From NCBI RefSeq assembly GCF_000327485.1, contig NC_019943.1, positions 1,736,001-1,800,000 on the forward strand: a stretch of 64,000 nt of DNA, in the 5' to 3' direction. A program made the translations under genes and the position numbers. Origin of the DNA: Methanoregula formicica SMSP. GTDB taxonomy: Archaea > Halobacteriota > Methanomicrobia > Methanomicrobiales > Methanospirillaceae. A model generated the notes under the pieces. The model was given only the letters and a program-made list of their open reading frames with translations, was not told the origin of the DNA and searched no databases. Numbering within the stretch: the stretch's first letter is position 1; every line of letters begins with the position of its first letter. Below, piece after piece: positions 50,168-59,884 of this stretch.

Positions 50168-51406
50168 ATGGATCCGTACGATGTTGCTGTTATCGGGGGA
50201 GGGCCGGCCGGGCTCTTCTGCGCGATCCATGCCGCGTCGCCATCAAGCCGCGTTGTGCTGTTCGAGAAGAACGAACAGCCCGGAAAAAAGCTCCTGCTCT
50301 CGGGGACCGGGCAGTGCAATATCACCCATGCGGGCGAGATCCGGGATTTCCTTACGAGGTACGGCGATCACGGGAAATTTGTAAAACCGGCGCTGATGGG
50401 CTTCTCCAACACGGACCTGATCCGGTTCTTCTCGGACCGGGGGCTTGCCATGATGGAGGAGGAGAACGGCAAAATCTTCCCGAAGACCCGTTCTGCTGCC
50501 GATGTCCTTTCCCTGCTGCTCGGCGAATGCAGGACGCGGGGTGTTGAGGTCCGGTGCGGGGAGCCGGTGCATTCGGTGGCGAAGACCGCAGACGGTTTTC
50601 TCATTACCACCGGAACCGGGGCATACCCTGCACGTTCCGTTGTCATCACAGCCGGCGGGGCCTCGTACCCGAAGACCGGGTCCACGGGCGACGGCGCACG
50701 GATTGCGGCAGCGCTCGGCCAGCCGGTGACGGACCTTTCCCCGGCACTCACGCCGGTCTCGGTGCAGGACTACCCGTTCGCTGCTCTTGCCGGCATCCCG
50801 TTTGAAGACATCCCCTTCTCGCTCTGGCATGGCGGGAAGAAAACCGGTTCGTTCTCTGGCGACATCCTCTTCACGCATACGGGGCTCTCCGGCCCCGGCA
50901 TCCTCGATGCATCGCGGTACTTTACGGCCGGGGACATGCTCCGGGTATCGTTTGCCGGGAAGATTCCCCGCGATGCCTTTGAGCGGGACCTGGCCGGGCT
51001 CCTCCTCTCGCAGGGGACGCGCCTTGTCCGGACCGCGATGGCCGGCCTTCACCTGCCCGACCGGCTGCTCCGGAAGATCCTGGAACTGTCGGGCGTCCCG
51101 GACGATCTCACCTGCGCCCACCTTACTACTGCGCAGAGAAAGGAAATCGTCACCCGGTGCACGGAGTTCCCGTTTGTCGTCGACCGGCTCGGGGACTTCT
51201 CCATTGCCATGGCAACCCGGGGCGGCATTGCACTGGAGCACGTGAACCAGAAGACCATGGAATCGAAGATCGTCCCCGGTCTCTTCTTTGCCGGCGAAGT
51301 GCTCGACATCGACGGCGACACCGGGGGCTACAACCTCCAGGCCGCGTTCTCGACCGGATATGCTGCTGCGATGGCGCTCCGGAAACGGCGGGACACACCG
51401 TCCTGA
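50168..51406 (+). CDS. HI0933-family FAD-dependent oxidoreductase
   Basis: A 412-residue flavoprotein of the BaiN/HI0933 family. The dinucleotide motif is VAVIGGGPAGLFCAIHA, followed by GKKLLLSGTGQCNITHAG, a hallmark of the group. The C-terminal FAD-contact segment is FAGEVLDIDGDTGGYNLQAAFSTGYAA. Family members reduce unsaturated steroid or other substrates in bacteria; the archaeal substrate is unknown. Complete and of normal length. Confidence 0.88.
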   Translation: MDPYDVAVIGGGPAGLFCAIHAASPSSRVVLFEKNEQPGKKLLLSGTGQCNITHAGEIRDFLTRYGDHGKFVKPALMGFSNTDLIRFFSDRGLAMMEEENGKIFPKTRSAADVLSLLLGECRTRGVEVRCGEPVHSVAKTADGFLITTGTGAYPARSVVITAGGASYPKTGSTGDGARIAAALGQPVTDLSPALTPVSVQDYPFAALAGIPFEDIPFSLWHGGKKTGSFSGDILFTHTGLSGPGILDASRYFTAGDMLRVSFAGKIPRDAFERDLAGLLLSQGTRLVRTAMAGLHLPDRLLRKILELSGVPDDLTCAHLTTAQRKEIVTRCTEFPFVVDRLGDFSIAMATRGGIALEHVNQKTMESKIVPGLFFAGEVLDIDGDTGGYNLQAAFSTGYAAAMALRKRRDTPS

Positions 51407-51484
51407 ACGCGGTTCATACTCGTAACCGGTCGTTGGCCGGAATGAACCGCCATCTTAAAATCCCGGACAGCGTACCGGGTACCA

Positions 51485-52285
51485 ATGGAGCAAGAGATCA
51501 AAAAGAAATGGGGCATCATGTTCAAGGCGATCCTCATGATGATCGCCCTCCTCATCGTCCGGACAGCAGTCGATCTTGCCGGGCTGGACGTGATCCCGAT
51601 CACGCCCGTTGTGGGTGCGTTTATCACGGGCGCCATTTTCACGATTGCGATCATCTTTACCGGTACCTTCACCGACTTCAAGGAGAGCGAGAAGGTCGGA
51701 AGCGAACTTGCCACCTCGCTCAAGGCCCTGTACAACGACAGCCGCGTACTCCCGGTCACGGACGAGTCCATGACAAAGACATTCCGGGCGCATTTGCGGG
51801 GGGTTCACCGGACAATCCGGGACAGCCTGCTCGAAAACCGGTTCAGCATAGAAGAGGTCAACCGGGCCATGGATCTCCTGAACAACGATGTCCGGGCGCT
51901 TGCCTATGCAAACGTCGCCCCGCCGCTGATTGCCAAACTCCGGAACGAGATGGGCGCTATCGACCGCATCTGCAACCGGATCGAAGTGATCATCCGGACG
52001 GACTTCATCCCGGCAGCCTATGCGCTCGCCGAGATCGCCACCGGCGGTGTTATCCTCCTCCTGCTCTTCATCAAGATGGACGGGCTTGCCGAAGGCGCGA
52101 TCATCTTTGCGGTCATCACGATGATGCTCATCGGGCTTCTCCTTCTCATCCACGACATGGACAATCCGTTCGAGTTCGGACCCGACGCGTTCGCTGACGT
52201 GGACCTCGAATCGCTGGTCATGCTGGAGAAGTATTTCGACGAGCAGGATGCGGCGATAGAGAAGAGAGGGACAGGAAAGGCGTGA
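51485..52285 (+). CDS. membrane protein with cytoplasmic core, unknown function
   Basis: A 266-residue protein with hydrophobic helices near residues 12-28 (MFKAILMMIALLIVRTA), 42-60, 180-196 (GGVILLLLFI) and 205-220 (FAVITMMLIGLLLLI), and a large soluble central region (65-175) rich in charged residues. This four-helix layout and the segment IRTDFIPAAYALAE resemble bestrophin/DUF4239-type membrane proteins, but the similarity is only general. It is followed by strong T-runs. Confidence 0.6.
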   Translation: MEQEIKKKWGIMFKAILMMIALLIVRTAVDLAGLDVIPITPVVGAFITGAIFTIAIIFTGTFTDFKESEKVGSELATSLKALYNDSRVLPVTDESMTKTFRAHLRGVHRTIRDSLLENRFSIEEVNRAMDLLNNDVRALAYANVAPPLIAKLRNEMGAIDRICNRIEVIIRTDFIPAAYALAEIATGGVILLLLFIKMDGLAEGAIIFAVITMMLIGLLLLIHDMDNPFEFGPDAFADVDLESLVMLEKYFDEQDAAIEKRGTGKA

Positions 52286-52301
52286 GCACGGATCTGCATC
52301 A

Positions 52302-52328
52302 CTTTTTTTAGCCTATTCTCTTTTTTCC
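52302..52328 (+). terminator. T-run terminator after the 51.5-kb membrane gene
   Basis: cttttttta and ctctttttt lie 17-43 bases after the stop codon. Two T-runs on the plus strand fit archaeal termination. The remainder of the gap to 52498 has no gene. Confidence 0.45.
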
Positions 52329-52498
52329 AACCACACGGCCTACGGTGATAATGAAGAAAAAATAATGAAGAAAACCTTATTCTGATGATCGTCCCCCCCT
52401 TGCGGCAACCATCCCCGGGGGGTATGGGGGCATCAGCCCCCATCTCTTCGTTTGATGATTTCTACTAAGAAAAACGCATTCAATATCAGAAGAAACGG

Positions 52499-52954
52499 TC
52501 ACTCCCCGCCCTTCTTCACGCCGCCCGGCCCAATCGTTATCCCGGCCTTCTTGATGAGGTAGTATCCGGCAGTGAGACCGACAATGATAACACCGATGCT
52601 CATCATCTCAAAACCGTACTCAAAACCGTTCATGTTCGAGGGGTCCATCAGGATGACCTTCCGCGCCACGGCAATAACGGCCAGCAGGATCACAATCTCG
52701 ACATGGATGGTGTTCTCGCGGAAGTACGCCTTGATGGTGTCGAGGAGTTCTACACCGATCAGGACAAGCAGGAAGGCGCCAAGGACATTGATCATCTCGT
52801 ACGACTCCATCAGGATGGGGCTGGTTGTGAGGAGCGCACCAAAAAGGAGCATGGCAAGGTCAATCATGGCAGTGATAAGGACGATGACCAGCATCACCAT
52901 CAGGGCCGCGTAGATACCCTTCTCAATCTTTTCTATGGTAGTGATAATTTCCAT
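52499..52954 (-). CDS. PsiE family membrane protein
   Basis: A 151-residue protein with four hydrophobic helices (YAALMVMLVIVLITAMIDLAML, INVLGAFLLVLIGVELLDTIKAY, VEIVILLAVIAVARKVIL, MSIGVIIVGLTAGYYLI). The VELLDTIKAY and IHVEIVILLAVIAVARKVI segments are typical of the PsiE (phosphate-starvation-inducible) family, whose role is unknown. It is six bases downstream of cobA on the same strand, where a hemD gene would be expected. Confidence 0.78.
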   Translation of the reverse strand: MEIITTIEKIEKGIYAALMVMLVIVLITAMIDLAMLLFGALLTTSPILMESYEMINVLGAFLLVLIGVELLDTIKAYFRENTIHVEIVILLAVIAVARKVILMDPSNMNGFEYGFEMMSIGVIIVGLTAGYYLIKKAGITIGPGGVKKGGE

Positions 52955-52960
52955 GATTGG

Positions 52961-53719
52961 TCAGTCCCCCCAGGGAACGAGGTCCGGCTCTGCCGGGTCG
53001 TACAGGTTTACGACATCGCCAATGACAATCACCGCCGGGGGTTTGACGCCCGCTTTCTGTGCCTCACCCGCGATCGTTTCAAGGGTGCCGGTCGTGACAC
53101 GGCGGTCCTTCCGCAAGCCGCGTTCGATGATGGCAACCGGTGTTGCCGCCGCTTTCCCGTTCTTCACCAGCACTGCCGCAATCTTTGCAAGGTTCGCGAC
53201 ACCCATAAGGATAACGATCGTGCCCCGGCTCTTTGCCAGCAGCTCCCAGTCGAGCGCCGGTTCCGCCTTGGTCGGGTCCTCGTTGCCGGTCAGGATCGTG
53301 ACCTGGCTTGCATACTTCCGGTGCGTGAGCGGGATTCCGACCGATGCAGGGACAGCAAGGGCACTTGTAATCCCCGGCACCATCTCGACCTCGATCCCCG
53401 CGGCACGGACGGTCTCGAGCTCTTCGCCGCCCCGCCCAAAGAGGAAGGGGTCGCCGCCCTTGAGCCGGACAACGCGTTTCCCTTTCTGCGCCCGGTCCAC
53501 CATCAGCGCCTCGATCTCGTCCTGTTCAAGGTTGTGCTTCCCGCCGAACTTGCCGCAGTCGATCTTCTCTGCACCGGCCGGGAGGGTCGAGAGGATCTCC
53601 TCTCCCGGCAGCTGGTCAAAGAGCACGACCTCGGCCCTGTCAATCACGTCGCGGCCCCGCTGCGTGAGAAGTCCTTCTGCACCCGGTCCCGATCCTACGA
53701 GGTAAACTTTTCCTTTCAT
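52961..53719 (-). CDS. cobA: uroporphyrinogen-III C-methyltransferase
   Basis: A 252-residue SAM-dependent methyltransferase that makes precorrin-2, the branch point to siroheme, cobalamin and coenzyme F430. Signatures are YLVGSGPGAEGLLT, EVVLFDQLPGEEIL, and RLKGGDPFLFGRGGEE, plus PGITSALAVPASVGIPLTHR. Its start overlaps the hemC stop by four bases. hemD (uroporphyrinogen-III synthase), a usual neighbour, is not seen in this window. Confidence 0.94.
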   Translation of the reverse strand: MKGKVYLVGSGPGAEGLLTQRGRDVIDRAEVVLFDQLPGEEILSTLPAGAEKIDCGKFGGKHNLEQDEIEALMVDRAQKGKRVVRLKGGDPFLFGRGGEELETVRAAGIEVEMVPGITSALAVPASVGIPLTHRKYASQVTILTGNEDPTKAEPALDWELLAKSRGTIVILMGVANLAKIAAVLVKNGKAAATPVAIIERGLRKDRRVTTGTLETIAGEAQKAGVKPPAVIVIGDVVNLYDPAEPDLVPWGD

Positions 53720-54600
53720 CCGGTAATCCCCAGTCGTTTGTACGCTTCGTCTATCAGGTCCTGGGCCTTTGCCTTCAGCTTCGCGCCCTCTTCCCGTGCC
53801 TGGGCGATGTCCTTTACATCAACCTCGACCCGCTCGGCCCGGCCCCCGTCCAGCGAGAGCACCTCGGCGATGAGGTGCCCGCCGCGGGAGAAGATTCCCA
53901 GCGGCGTGAAGCAGCCGCCGCCGAGCTGTTCCATTACGGCCCGCTCGATGGCAATGTCGGTGCGGGTCTCCGGGTGGTCGAGAGCCGAGAGCACTTCCAT
54001 GAGCGAGGGGTCAGCCCTGCTCACGACAGCGACCGTCCCCTGGTTGGGGGACGGGACGAACTTTTCCGGAGGGAGCCGCTGGCCGTCGATCTTAATGCCG
54101 AGCCGCTGGAGGCCTGCCTCGGCGAGCATGATGCCGTCGTACTCGCCGGCTGCCATCTTCCGGATCCGGGTATCCACGTTCCCGCGGAGATCCCGGATCG
54201 TGATCCCTGGATCGTGCCGGAGGAGCTGTGCTTTCCGGCGCGTGCTCGATGTGCCGATGACCCGCACGTGGGCAAATTCGCCCTTGTGGGCAAGGTAATC
54301 CGCCGGCGAGTCGCGCTTCAGGATGGCGGCGGTAACAAGGCCGCTCGGGCGGATGGCCGGGATATCCTTCATGCTGTGGACGGCGCAGTCGATGGTTCCC
54401 GCGAGGATCGCGTCGTCCAGTGCCCGGACAAAGACACCCTGCCCGCCGATCTCGTGGAGCGGGACATGGGTCGTAGTGTCGCCCTGCGTGTTAATGATAA
54501 CCTTCTCGGATTCGATCCCAAGATCGCTGAGTTTCTGTATGACTGTCTCCGCCTGGACAAGGGCGAGCTTGCTGCCCCGGGTCCCTATCCTTATCGGCAT
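53716..54600 (-). CDS. hemC: hydroxymethylbilane synthase
   Basis: A 294-residue porphobilinogen deaminase. It starts with [18 protein letters not shown], has [25 protein letters not shown] in the active-site lobe, and carries the cofactor-binding cysteine in [10 protein letters not shown]. It joins four porphobilinogens into the linear tetrapyrrole. The ATG at 54600 overlaps hemL by ten bases. In-frame codons upstream to 54744 lie inside hemL and are not part of the enzyme. Confidence 0.95.
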   Translation of the reverse strand: MPIRIGTRGSKLALVQAETVIQKLSDLGIESEKVIINTQGDTTTHVPLHEIGGQGVFVRALDDAILAGTIDCAVHSMKDIPAIRPSGLVTAAILKRDSPADYLAHKGEFAHVRVIGTSSTRRKAQLLRHDPGITIRDLRGNVDTRIRKMAAGEYDGIMLAEAGLQRLGIKIDGQRLPPEKFVPSPNQGTVAVVSRADPSLMEVLSALDHPETRTDIAIERAVMEQLGGGCFTPLGIFSRGGHLIAEVLSLDGGRAERVEVDVKDIAQAREEGAKLKAKAQDLIDEAYKRLGITG

Positions 54601-55850
54601 TTCCGGTACGCCTGTGCCAGTGCGGCGAGATCGTGATCGGTATGCGCTTCGGAGAGGAAGTTGGTCTCGAACTGCGAGGGCGGCAGGAAGATATTGGTAT
54701 CGAGCATCTTCTTCCAGAAGACCGGGAAGGCCGCAGTGTCGCATTCCTTCACCTCGCGATAGTCTTTCGGGGGCGATGACCGGAAGAAATACTTGAACAT
54801 CGAGCCGAGGCGGACAAAACAGCCGCCCCCCATATCGCCGATTCCCTCTTCGAGAGCCCGGCCTTTCTCTTCGAGATTCTTATACAGCGACGCGTTCTCG
54901 TGCAGGTACCGGAGGGTGGCAATGCCCGCGGTGAGCGAGAGCGGGTTGCCGGAGAAGGTCCCCGCCTGGTACACCGGCCCCTGCGGTGCAACGAGCTCCA
55001 TGATCTCCCGCCGGCCGCCAAAGGCGCCGATGGGAAGACCGCCGCCGATGATCTTGCCGAGCGTGGTGAGATCGGGCTTTACCCCGAATTTCTTCTGTGC
55101 CCCGCCGATACCCACGCGGTATCCCGTGATTACTTCGTCAAAGATGAGGAGCACGTCATGCGCCTTCGTGATCTTCCGGATCTCCTTGAGATAGCCATCC
55201 TGCGGGAGGACGGGCCCGATATTGCCGAGCACCGGCTCGATGATGAGGGCTGCGACATCGCTGTTCTTTGCAAGCACCGCTTCGAGTGCCTCAGGATCAT
55301 TGTAGGGGACCTGCCGGGTGTGGGCCACGAGGTCGGAAAGCACGCCGGCCGAGTCCGGGACGCCCATCGTTGTTGCGCCCGAGCCGGCCTTGACGAGCAC
55401 CGCGTCGTGCGCCCCGTGGAACCCGCCTTCGATCTTGACGATGTCCTTTTTCCCGGTGAACCCGCGTGCGAGCCGGATCGCGGCCATGGTTGCTTCCGAA
55501 CCGCTCGAAACGAACCGGACCATGTCCATGCCCGGGTGGTCGCCCGTTATCATCTTTGCGAACTCCGGCTCGAACGGCGACGGCGTCCCGTAGAGCCAGC
55601 CGCGTTCCAGCTGCTCCTCGATGGCGCTGCCGATCTCCGGGTGGGCGTGGCCGAGAATGAGCGGACCGTAGGCCATGCAGCAGTCGATGAGCGTTATCCC
55701 GTCCGCTGTCCTCAGGTGCGCTCCCTTCGCGCCGGTGGTGTAGAACGGGTACGGCTTGATCGCCCTTACCGGGCTTGAGACGCCGCCGGGCATCAGGATC
55801 TTTGCCTCTTCGAAGAGCTCGCTGCTCTTCTTGTTTGTTTCAGTGTTCAT
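54591..55850 (-). CDS. hemL: glutamate-1-semialdehyde 2,1-aminomutase
   Basis: A 419-residue PLP enzyme that makes 5-aminolevulinate from glutamate-1-semialdehyde. Landmarks are [47 protein letters not shown] and the PLP lysine in [20 protein letters not shown]. It receives its substrate from HemA, encoded at the right edge of the window. It overlaps hemB upstream by 11 bases and hemC downstream, showing a tight operon. Confidence 0.95.
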   Translation of the reverse strand: MNTETNKKSSELFEEAKILMPGGVSSPVRAIKPYPFYTTGAKGAHLRTADGITLIDCCMAYGPLILGHAHPEIGSAIEEQLERGWLYGTPSPFEPEFAKMITGDHPGMDMVRFVSSGSEATMAAIRLARGFTGKKDIVKIEGGFHGAHDAVLVKAGSGATTMGVPDSAGVLSDLVAHTRQVPYNDPEALEAVLAKNSDVAALIIEPVLGNIGPVLPQDGYLKEIRKITKAHDVLLIFDEVITGYRVGIGGAQKKFGVKPDLTTLGKIIGGGLPIGAFGGRREIMELVAPQGPVYQAGTFSGNPLSLTAGIATLRYLHENASLYKNLEEKGRALEEGIGDMGGGCFVRLGSMFKYFFRSSPPKDYREVKECDTAAFPVFWKKMLDTNIFLPPSQFETNFLSEAHTDHDLAALAQAYRKCR

Positions 55851-56844
55851 GGAGCCACCCTGCAACTTCACCGGCAAAGTACGTGATAATCAGGTCGGCC
55901 CCCGCACGCTTGATGCAGGTGAGGGACTCGATGATGGCCTCCCGTTCCCTGAGCCACCCGTTCTGTGCTGCGGCCCTTATCATGGAATATTCCCCGCTCA
56001 CCTGGTAGGCAGCGACCGGGAGGCCGAGGGTCGCGACCTCCGAGAGCACGTCCAGGTAGAACCCGGCCGGCTTGACCATCAGGATGTCTGCTCCTTCGTC
56101 AACATCCATCTGCGACTCGAGCAGCGCCTCACGGCTGTTCGCGGGATGGATCTGGTAGGTCGAGCGGTCCCCAAAGGAGAAGCCGGAGTCGGCCGCCTCG
56201 CGGAACGGGCCGTACAGGGCCGAGGCGAACTTCGTGGAATACGACATGATCAGGACCTCGTCGTACCCGGCCTCGTCGAGCGCCGTCCGGATCGAGCCGA
56301 CCATCCCGTCCAGCATGCAGGACGGGGCAACGATATCCGCGCCCGCCTCCGCGTGCGAGAGGGCGATCCGGTTCATGAGCACAAGCGACGGGTCGTTTAA
56401 GAGGTCCGTCCCGCCCCGGGTCTCGCCTACGATCCCGCAGTGGCCGTGGTCGGTATACTCGCAGGCGCAGACGTCGGTGATGACCACCATGCCCGGCACT
56501 GCCCCCTTGACATTCCGTACTGCCTGCTGGACAACGCCCTGCGGGTCGTACGCCGACTTTGCCTCAGCGTCTTTTTCCTTCGGGATGCCAAAGAGGAGGA
56601 TGGCCCGGATCCCTTTCTTCCAGAGGTCCGCTGCCTCGCCCGCGATGCCACTCACCGGGTACCGGAACTGTCCCGGCATGGCCGAAATGGGTTTCTTCTC
56701 TGAAATGTTCTCGTCCACAAAAAGGGGTGCGATCAGGTCATTTCTGGAGAGAGTGATCTCGCGCAGGAGCGGCTGGATATTCCGGGACCGTGTCCTCCGC
56801 ATCCGGCGTTTGGGAAAGATGCTCGTTTTTGCCACCACCTGCAC
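55840..56844 (-). CDS. hemB: porphobilinogen synthase (delta-aminolevulinic acid dehydratase)
   Basis: A 334-residue enzyme joining two aminolevulinates. The zinc-site cysteines are in [14 protein letters not shown], and the two active-site lysines are in [15 protein letters not shown] and [30 protein letters not shown] and [16 protein letters not shown] are typical N-terminal segments. The start is GTG at 56844 or a GTG shortly after it. It is the first gene of the hemB-hemL-hemC-cobA transcript. Confidence 0.95.
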   Translation of the reverse strand: MQVVAKTSIFPKRRMRRTRSRNIQPLLREITLSRNDLIAPLFVDENISEKKPISAMPGQFRYPVSGIAGEAADLWKKGIRAILLFGIPKEKDAEAKSAYDPQGVVQQAVRNVKGAVPGMVVITDVCACEYTDHGHCGIVGETRGGTDLLNDPSLVLMNRIALSHAEAGADIVAPSCMLDGMVGSIRTALDEAGYDEVLIMSYSTKFASALYGPFREAADSGFSFGDRSTYQIHPANSREALLESQMDVDEGADILMVKPAGFYLDVLSEVATLGLPVAAYQVSGEYSMIRAAAQNGWLREREAIIESLTCIKRAGADLIITYFAGEVAGWLHEH

Positions 56845-56914
56845 TACTTCTGGTGAGTACTTTTTTGGTCCATGGTATTTATGGTTGCAGTATCCGTGGC
56901 GGTCACCGCGCCGG

Positions 56915-57652
56915 TCACTGGCCGGCGCATTCCTGCTCGTTTTCGCACTGCTGTTTCAGGGCGCACGCGAGCCGGAGGGCGGAGAGCACAAGGTTGGAGA
57001 GGTCCTCCTGTGTGTACCGGTTGTTGTCGATCAGGTCCTTGTCCTTTGTGGTGTCCTCGTCGTTCTCGCCAACCCACGAGGCTATCGCGACTTCAGGGAT
57101 GTGGAACCCCACCCAGGAAAGGAAGTTCAAGAGATTGCCGGCAACGTGCTGCACGCCATCCACGTGACCGATCACGATGAGTCCTGCGACCTTGTTCCGG
57201 ATCAGCCGGTTGCCAAACCACGAGTACTGGTTCTCGATGGCGTTCATCCGTTCCACGAACTTCTGGATCAGGGATGAGTGGTTGTTCCAGCGGATGGGTG
57301 TTGCGAGGATGAGGATGTCGCAGGCAAGGACCGCATCGTATACCTTCTGCATCTCATCGTCCTCGTACTTCATTGAGCTCTGGCAGGGGTAGGTGCAGTA
57401 GGCCGGGTTTTCAGAGTAATTCCCTTCGCACTCGTAGATCTTCAGGTCCTTTAACCGGATAAATTCGGTCGTGCACCCGAATTCCCTGTACTGGGCGAGG
57501 GCCTTGTCGAGAAGCGCCTCGGACTTGCTCATGACTGGCTGTTGCCGGCTCGACCCGGAAAGCCCGAGAACCCGGATCTTTTTGCAGACCTCCTTGTCCG
57601 GAACCGGAATGATGTTGATCCCGAACTTCCTTCCAACCAGCGGGGCAGGCAT
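56915..57652 (-). CDS. iron-sulfur flavoprotein / NAD(P)H-dependent FMN reductase-like protein
   Basis: A 245-residue flavodoxin-fold protein. FMN contacts are LGLSGSSRQQPVMSKSE and LATPIRWNNHSSLIQKFVERMNA. Cysteines at CEGNYSENPAYCTYPCQ resemble the compact cluster-binding motif of archaeal iron-sulfur flavoproteins, but the spacing differs, so a cluster is possible rather than certain. Such proteins reduce oxygen species or quinones in methanogens. The start could be at 57652 or an internal Met. Confidence 0.78.
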   Translation of the reverse strand: MPAPLVGRKFGINIIPVPDKEVCKKIRVLGLSGSSRQQPVMSKSEALLDKALAQYREFGCTTEFIRLKDLKIYECEGNYSENPAYCTYPCQSSMKYEDDEMQKVYDAVLACDILILATPIRWNNHSSLIQKFVERMNAIENQYSWFGNRLIRNKVAGLIVIGHVDGVQHVAGNLLNFLSWVGFHIPEVAIASWVGENDEDTTKDKDLIDNNRYTQEDLSNLVLSALRLACALKQQCENEQECAGQ

Positions 57653-57707
57653 GATTTAATTATCATGGAGAGGGGGATAATCTACTTGTTGATTGCGGGG
57701 TGAGAAA

Positions 57708-57956
57708 ATGGACAGAAAAGACCCGGCTCTAACTGGCGAGAACAAAAAGAAGTGCATCTGCGGGCCCTGCCCGAGCTACACGGAATGCATGCGGGCAGGA
57801 GAGGAACTGCTGTTCTGTATCGGGGGAAAGAGTGCCGACTGCGTCTTTGAAAAGAAAGGCTGTATCTGCCCCTCGTGCCCGGTAACAAAGGAGCTCGGCC
57901 TGAAGAAAGCCTACTACTGCATCCGGGGCACTCAGGAAGAGCAGGAGCAGAAATAG
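57708..57956 (+). CDS. DUF2769-type cysteine-rich protein
   Basis: An 82-residue protein with many cysteines in pairs: KKCICGPCPSYTECMRAGEE, FCIGGKSADCVFEKKGCICPSCPVTKELGL, YYCIRG. This matches DUF2769, small cysteine-rich proteins of methanogens that probably bind metal. The ATG at 57708 follows GGGGTGAGAAA. It is divergent from the flavoprotein gene, so the two may share redox control. Confidence 0.8.
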   Translation: MDRKDPALTGENKKKCICGPCPSYTECMRAGEELLFCIGGKSADCVFEKKGCICPSCPVTKELGLKKAYYCIRGTQEEQEQK

Positions 57957-58014
57957 TCCGGGTGTTTCGCAGGGTATCGGCATCTTTTTCCTCCACCCGG
58001 TTTTATAATCGATA

Positions 58015-58671
58015 ATGCGCAGTGCTCAGGTTCTTGTTCTTTTCCTTCTCCTCTGCAGCGTTCTTGCCGTGGCGGGGTGTACATCCAGTACGGCCAATCC
58101 ACCTCCCGTTACCGCAACCGCGATCTCGCTCCCTTCAATTGCCCTCGACCGCACCGATCTTCCCGAAGGCTATGTCCTGACCATGAGCAACGTGAAGACT
58201 GACGCGGATGTAAGTCCTCTCGCGCAGTCGCTTGGCTGGCAGGCCGGGTATGTTGCAGAGTACACGAAGTCCGCTGCCCCGGGCACGGTCATCCTCCATT
58301 CGCTTGCCGGTTACAAGGAGAGCAGTTTGCCGGATGTCATCGCGTATATCAACCGCGCTGACCGGTCCTGCAGCGATCTTGAATATTTCGATATTGCCGT
58401 GACCGGTCTTGGTGAGAACAGCCGGGGATTTATCGGGTACATGCCAGACAAAGAACAGGTCGCGATCCCGGCATCCGTTCCCGCTTCCGGACCGCTGACC
58501 GATATCGCGGTCTCGAACGAGAAACCAAGCACAAGGTCCTGCGGGCAGAACTATGTCGAGATTGTTTTTACCAAGGGAAACATTCTCGAAGTGATCCGGA
58601 TCTCAGGGCCGACAATCGATGACAAGGAAGCGATCGCGATCGCACAGAAAGCGTACTCTAAAATCCCCTAA
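58015..58671 (+). CDS. lipoprotein of unknown function
   Basis: A 218-residue exported protein with a lipobox: VLFLLLCSVLAVAGC, the cysteine near residue 22 being the likely lipid anchor. A Pro/Thr/Ser linker (TSSTANPPPVTATA) precedes a globular domain with no recognised motif. Family members of this kind are abundant in methanogen envelopes. A TATA-like ttttataatcg lies immediately before the ATG. Confidence 0.72.
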   Translation: MRSAQVLVLFLLLCSVLAVAGCTSSTANPPPVTATAISLPSIALDRTDLPEGYVLTMSNVKTDADVSPLAQSLGWQAGYVAEYTKSAAPGTVILHSLAGYKESSLPDVIAYINRADRSCSDLEYFDIAVTGLGENSRGFIGYMPDKEQVAIPASVPASGPLTDIAVSNEKPSTRSCGQNYVEIVFTKGNILEVIRISGPTIDDKEAIAIAQKAYSKIP

Positions 58672-58796
58672 AGGGGATTTTCTCTTCCTCCCGGTCTGAT
58701 GACCAGTCGGAACCAGAAGACCTCATAAACCCATTTTTTCCCACTGGCAGGATCAATCCGCAAGCATTATTGTATCTGAATAATAACGCAAGCGAA

Positions 58797-59018
58797 ATGT
58801 TATTGCTGCTGGCTTCCGCAACGGTGTTCGGGATTCCCCTTGCCGTTGTATTCGGGATTATTTCTTTTTCCTGTCTCCTTGTCACGGCACTCTTTGGGGA
58901 CCTTGTGCTGAAAGGGAAGCACAACATCCCGCTTGCGTGGCATATGCGGATGGCGGCCGCAACGATCATCCTTGCCGTGGTCCACGCGATTCTGGTCATT
59001 GCGTGGCTGTCGGGCTGA
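58797..59018 (+). CDS. small membrane protein, 73 aa
   Basis: A hydrophobic protein: MLLLLASATVFGIPLAVVFG, then IISFSCLLVTALFGDL and a second helix (MAAATIILAVVHAILVIAWLSG), so two or three membrane segments. A TTG at 58770 is also in frame. Its last 23 bases are antisense to the end of the lipoprotein gene on the other strand, inside a 60-base repeat. Function is unknown. Confidence 0.6.
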   Translation: MLLLLASATVFGIPLAVVFGIISFSCLLVTALFGDLVLKGKHNIPLAWHMRMAAATIILAVVHAILVIAWLSG

Positions 59019-59826
59019 TTACCGCCTGCCAGACCGGGTGGGAGAGGTTCGGGTAGGGTCCATCTGCATACCCGAATTTCCCTTTGGCTGTCTGCCATCC
59101 CTGGGATTCATCCCAGTTAGTCCAGGAATAATAATCGGAATATGAGTTATATCCGGATTCATCGTATCTCTCCTTCCAGAAATTGCCTCCCCTTATACTG
59201 GAAGAGACTTTAACACGGGCAGCCGGAGATGCTGTATACTCGATATAGATAGGAATCTCCTGTGAGATGAGAATTGGAGAATATTGTAAGGAATGGAGTG
59301 AGAGCGAATCAGCCGGGGCGGGCACGAGCGGCTGGAAATCGCGTTTCGGTAAGAATACCGATTCATTGTCAAGGGGATATCGTGTCTCGATGAACTGAAG
59401 GGGTGAATTAGTTCTGGTAAAATTGTCAACTGAGACACGGAATATTGCATTATGGTTGTCCGGGAAAACCTGCGCTGCCTTGATCTTCAGGAACCACGGC
59501 TGGTTGTCCGCAACCGGGTACATTCCACTCAGGTTAATCCCCGGAGGGGCCTGAACAAGTTCCACAGAAAAATTCTCGTTTTCAAAATACTGCTGCGTCA
59601 GTATAACAGGGCCAGCCATGGGTTTTCCATTTTTTACGGGGAGGGGCAGGTACAGGGTCACATTCGACAGTGGTTCCGTGGAGGTAATTCCCAGATCATA
59701 GGAAAAACTTGTGGAGAACATCCGTGGCTCTATTGAAAATTCCGAGCAACCGGCGGCGAGCACCAGCAATCCGATGAGCAGGACCGGGACCGCGACGTAG
59801 ACGATGCGGTTCCACATGTTGATCAT
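58996..59826 (-). CDS. surface lipoprotein, downstream member of a tandem pair
   Basis: A 276-residue exported protein with a lipobox (LLVLAAGC, cysteine near residue 27). It shares LSNVTLYLPLPVKNGKPMAG and the C-terminus YPNLSHPVWQAVISPTATQ with its upstream neighbour (LTNATFYLPLPVKNGTPRVG and the identical end). The similarity over the middle is low but the spacing is preserved, so the pair arose by tandem duplication and diverged. The start overlaps the neighbour's stop by four bases (ATGA). It is beta-rich with several N-glycosylation sites. Confidence 0.72.
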   Translation of the reverse strand: MINMWNRIVYVAVPVLLIGLLVLAAGCSEFSIEPRMFSTSFSYDLGITSTEPLSNVTLYLPLPVKNGKPMAGPVILTQQYFENENFSVELVQAPPGINLSGMYPVADNQPWFLKIKAAQVFPDNHNAIFRVSVDNFTRTNSPLQFIETRYPLDNESVFLPKRDFQPLVPAPADSLSLHSLQYSPILISQEIPIYIEYTASPAARVKVSSSIRGGNFWKERYDESGYNSYSDYYSWTNWDESQGWQTAKGKFGYADGPYPNLSHPVWQAVISPTATQ

Positions 59827-59884
59827 TGCGTGGCTGTCGGGCTGATTACTGCCTGCCAGACCGGGTGGGAGAGGTTCGGGTATA
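58998..59884. repeat. 60-base direct repeat marking the lipoprotein duplication
   Basis: cattgcgtggctgtcgggct and about 40 following bases at 58997-59056 recur at 59824-59883 with one difference (accgcctgcc / actgcctgcc). The distance is 827 bases, the length of the duplicated gene. Outside this block the copies have diverged, so the 60-base block is either selected or kept equal by gene conversion. Confidence 0.65.

Noticed and set aside
49990-50325. 112-codon extension of the DHA2 transporter
   Set aside because: It overlaps the divergent flavoprotein start and is not membrane-like; MIDAREKK is the natural start.
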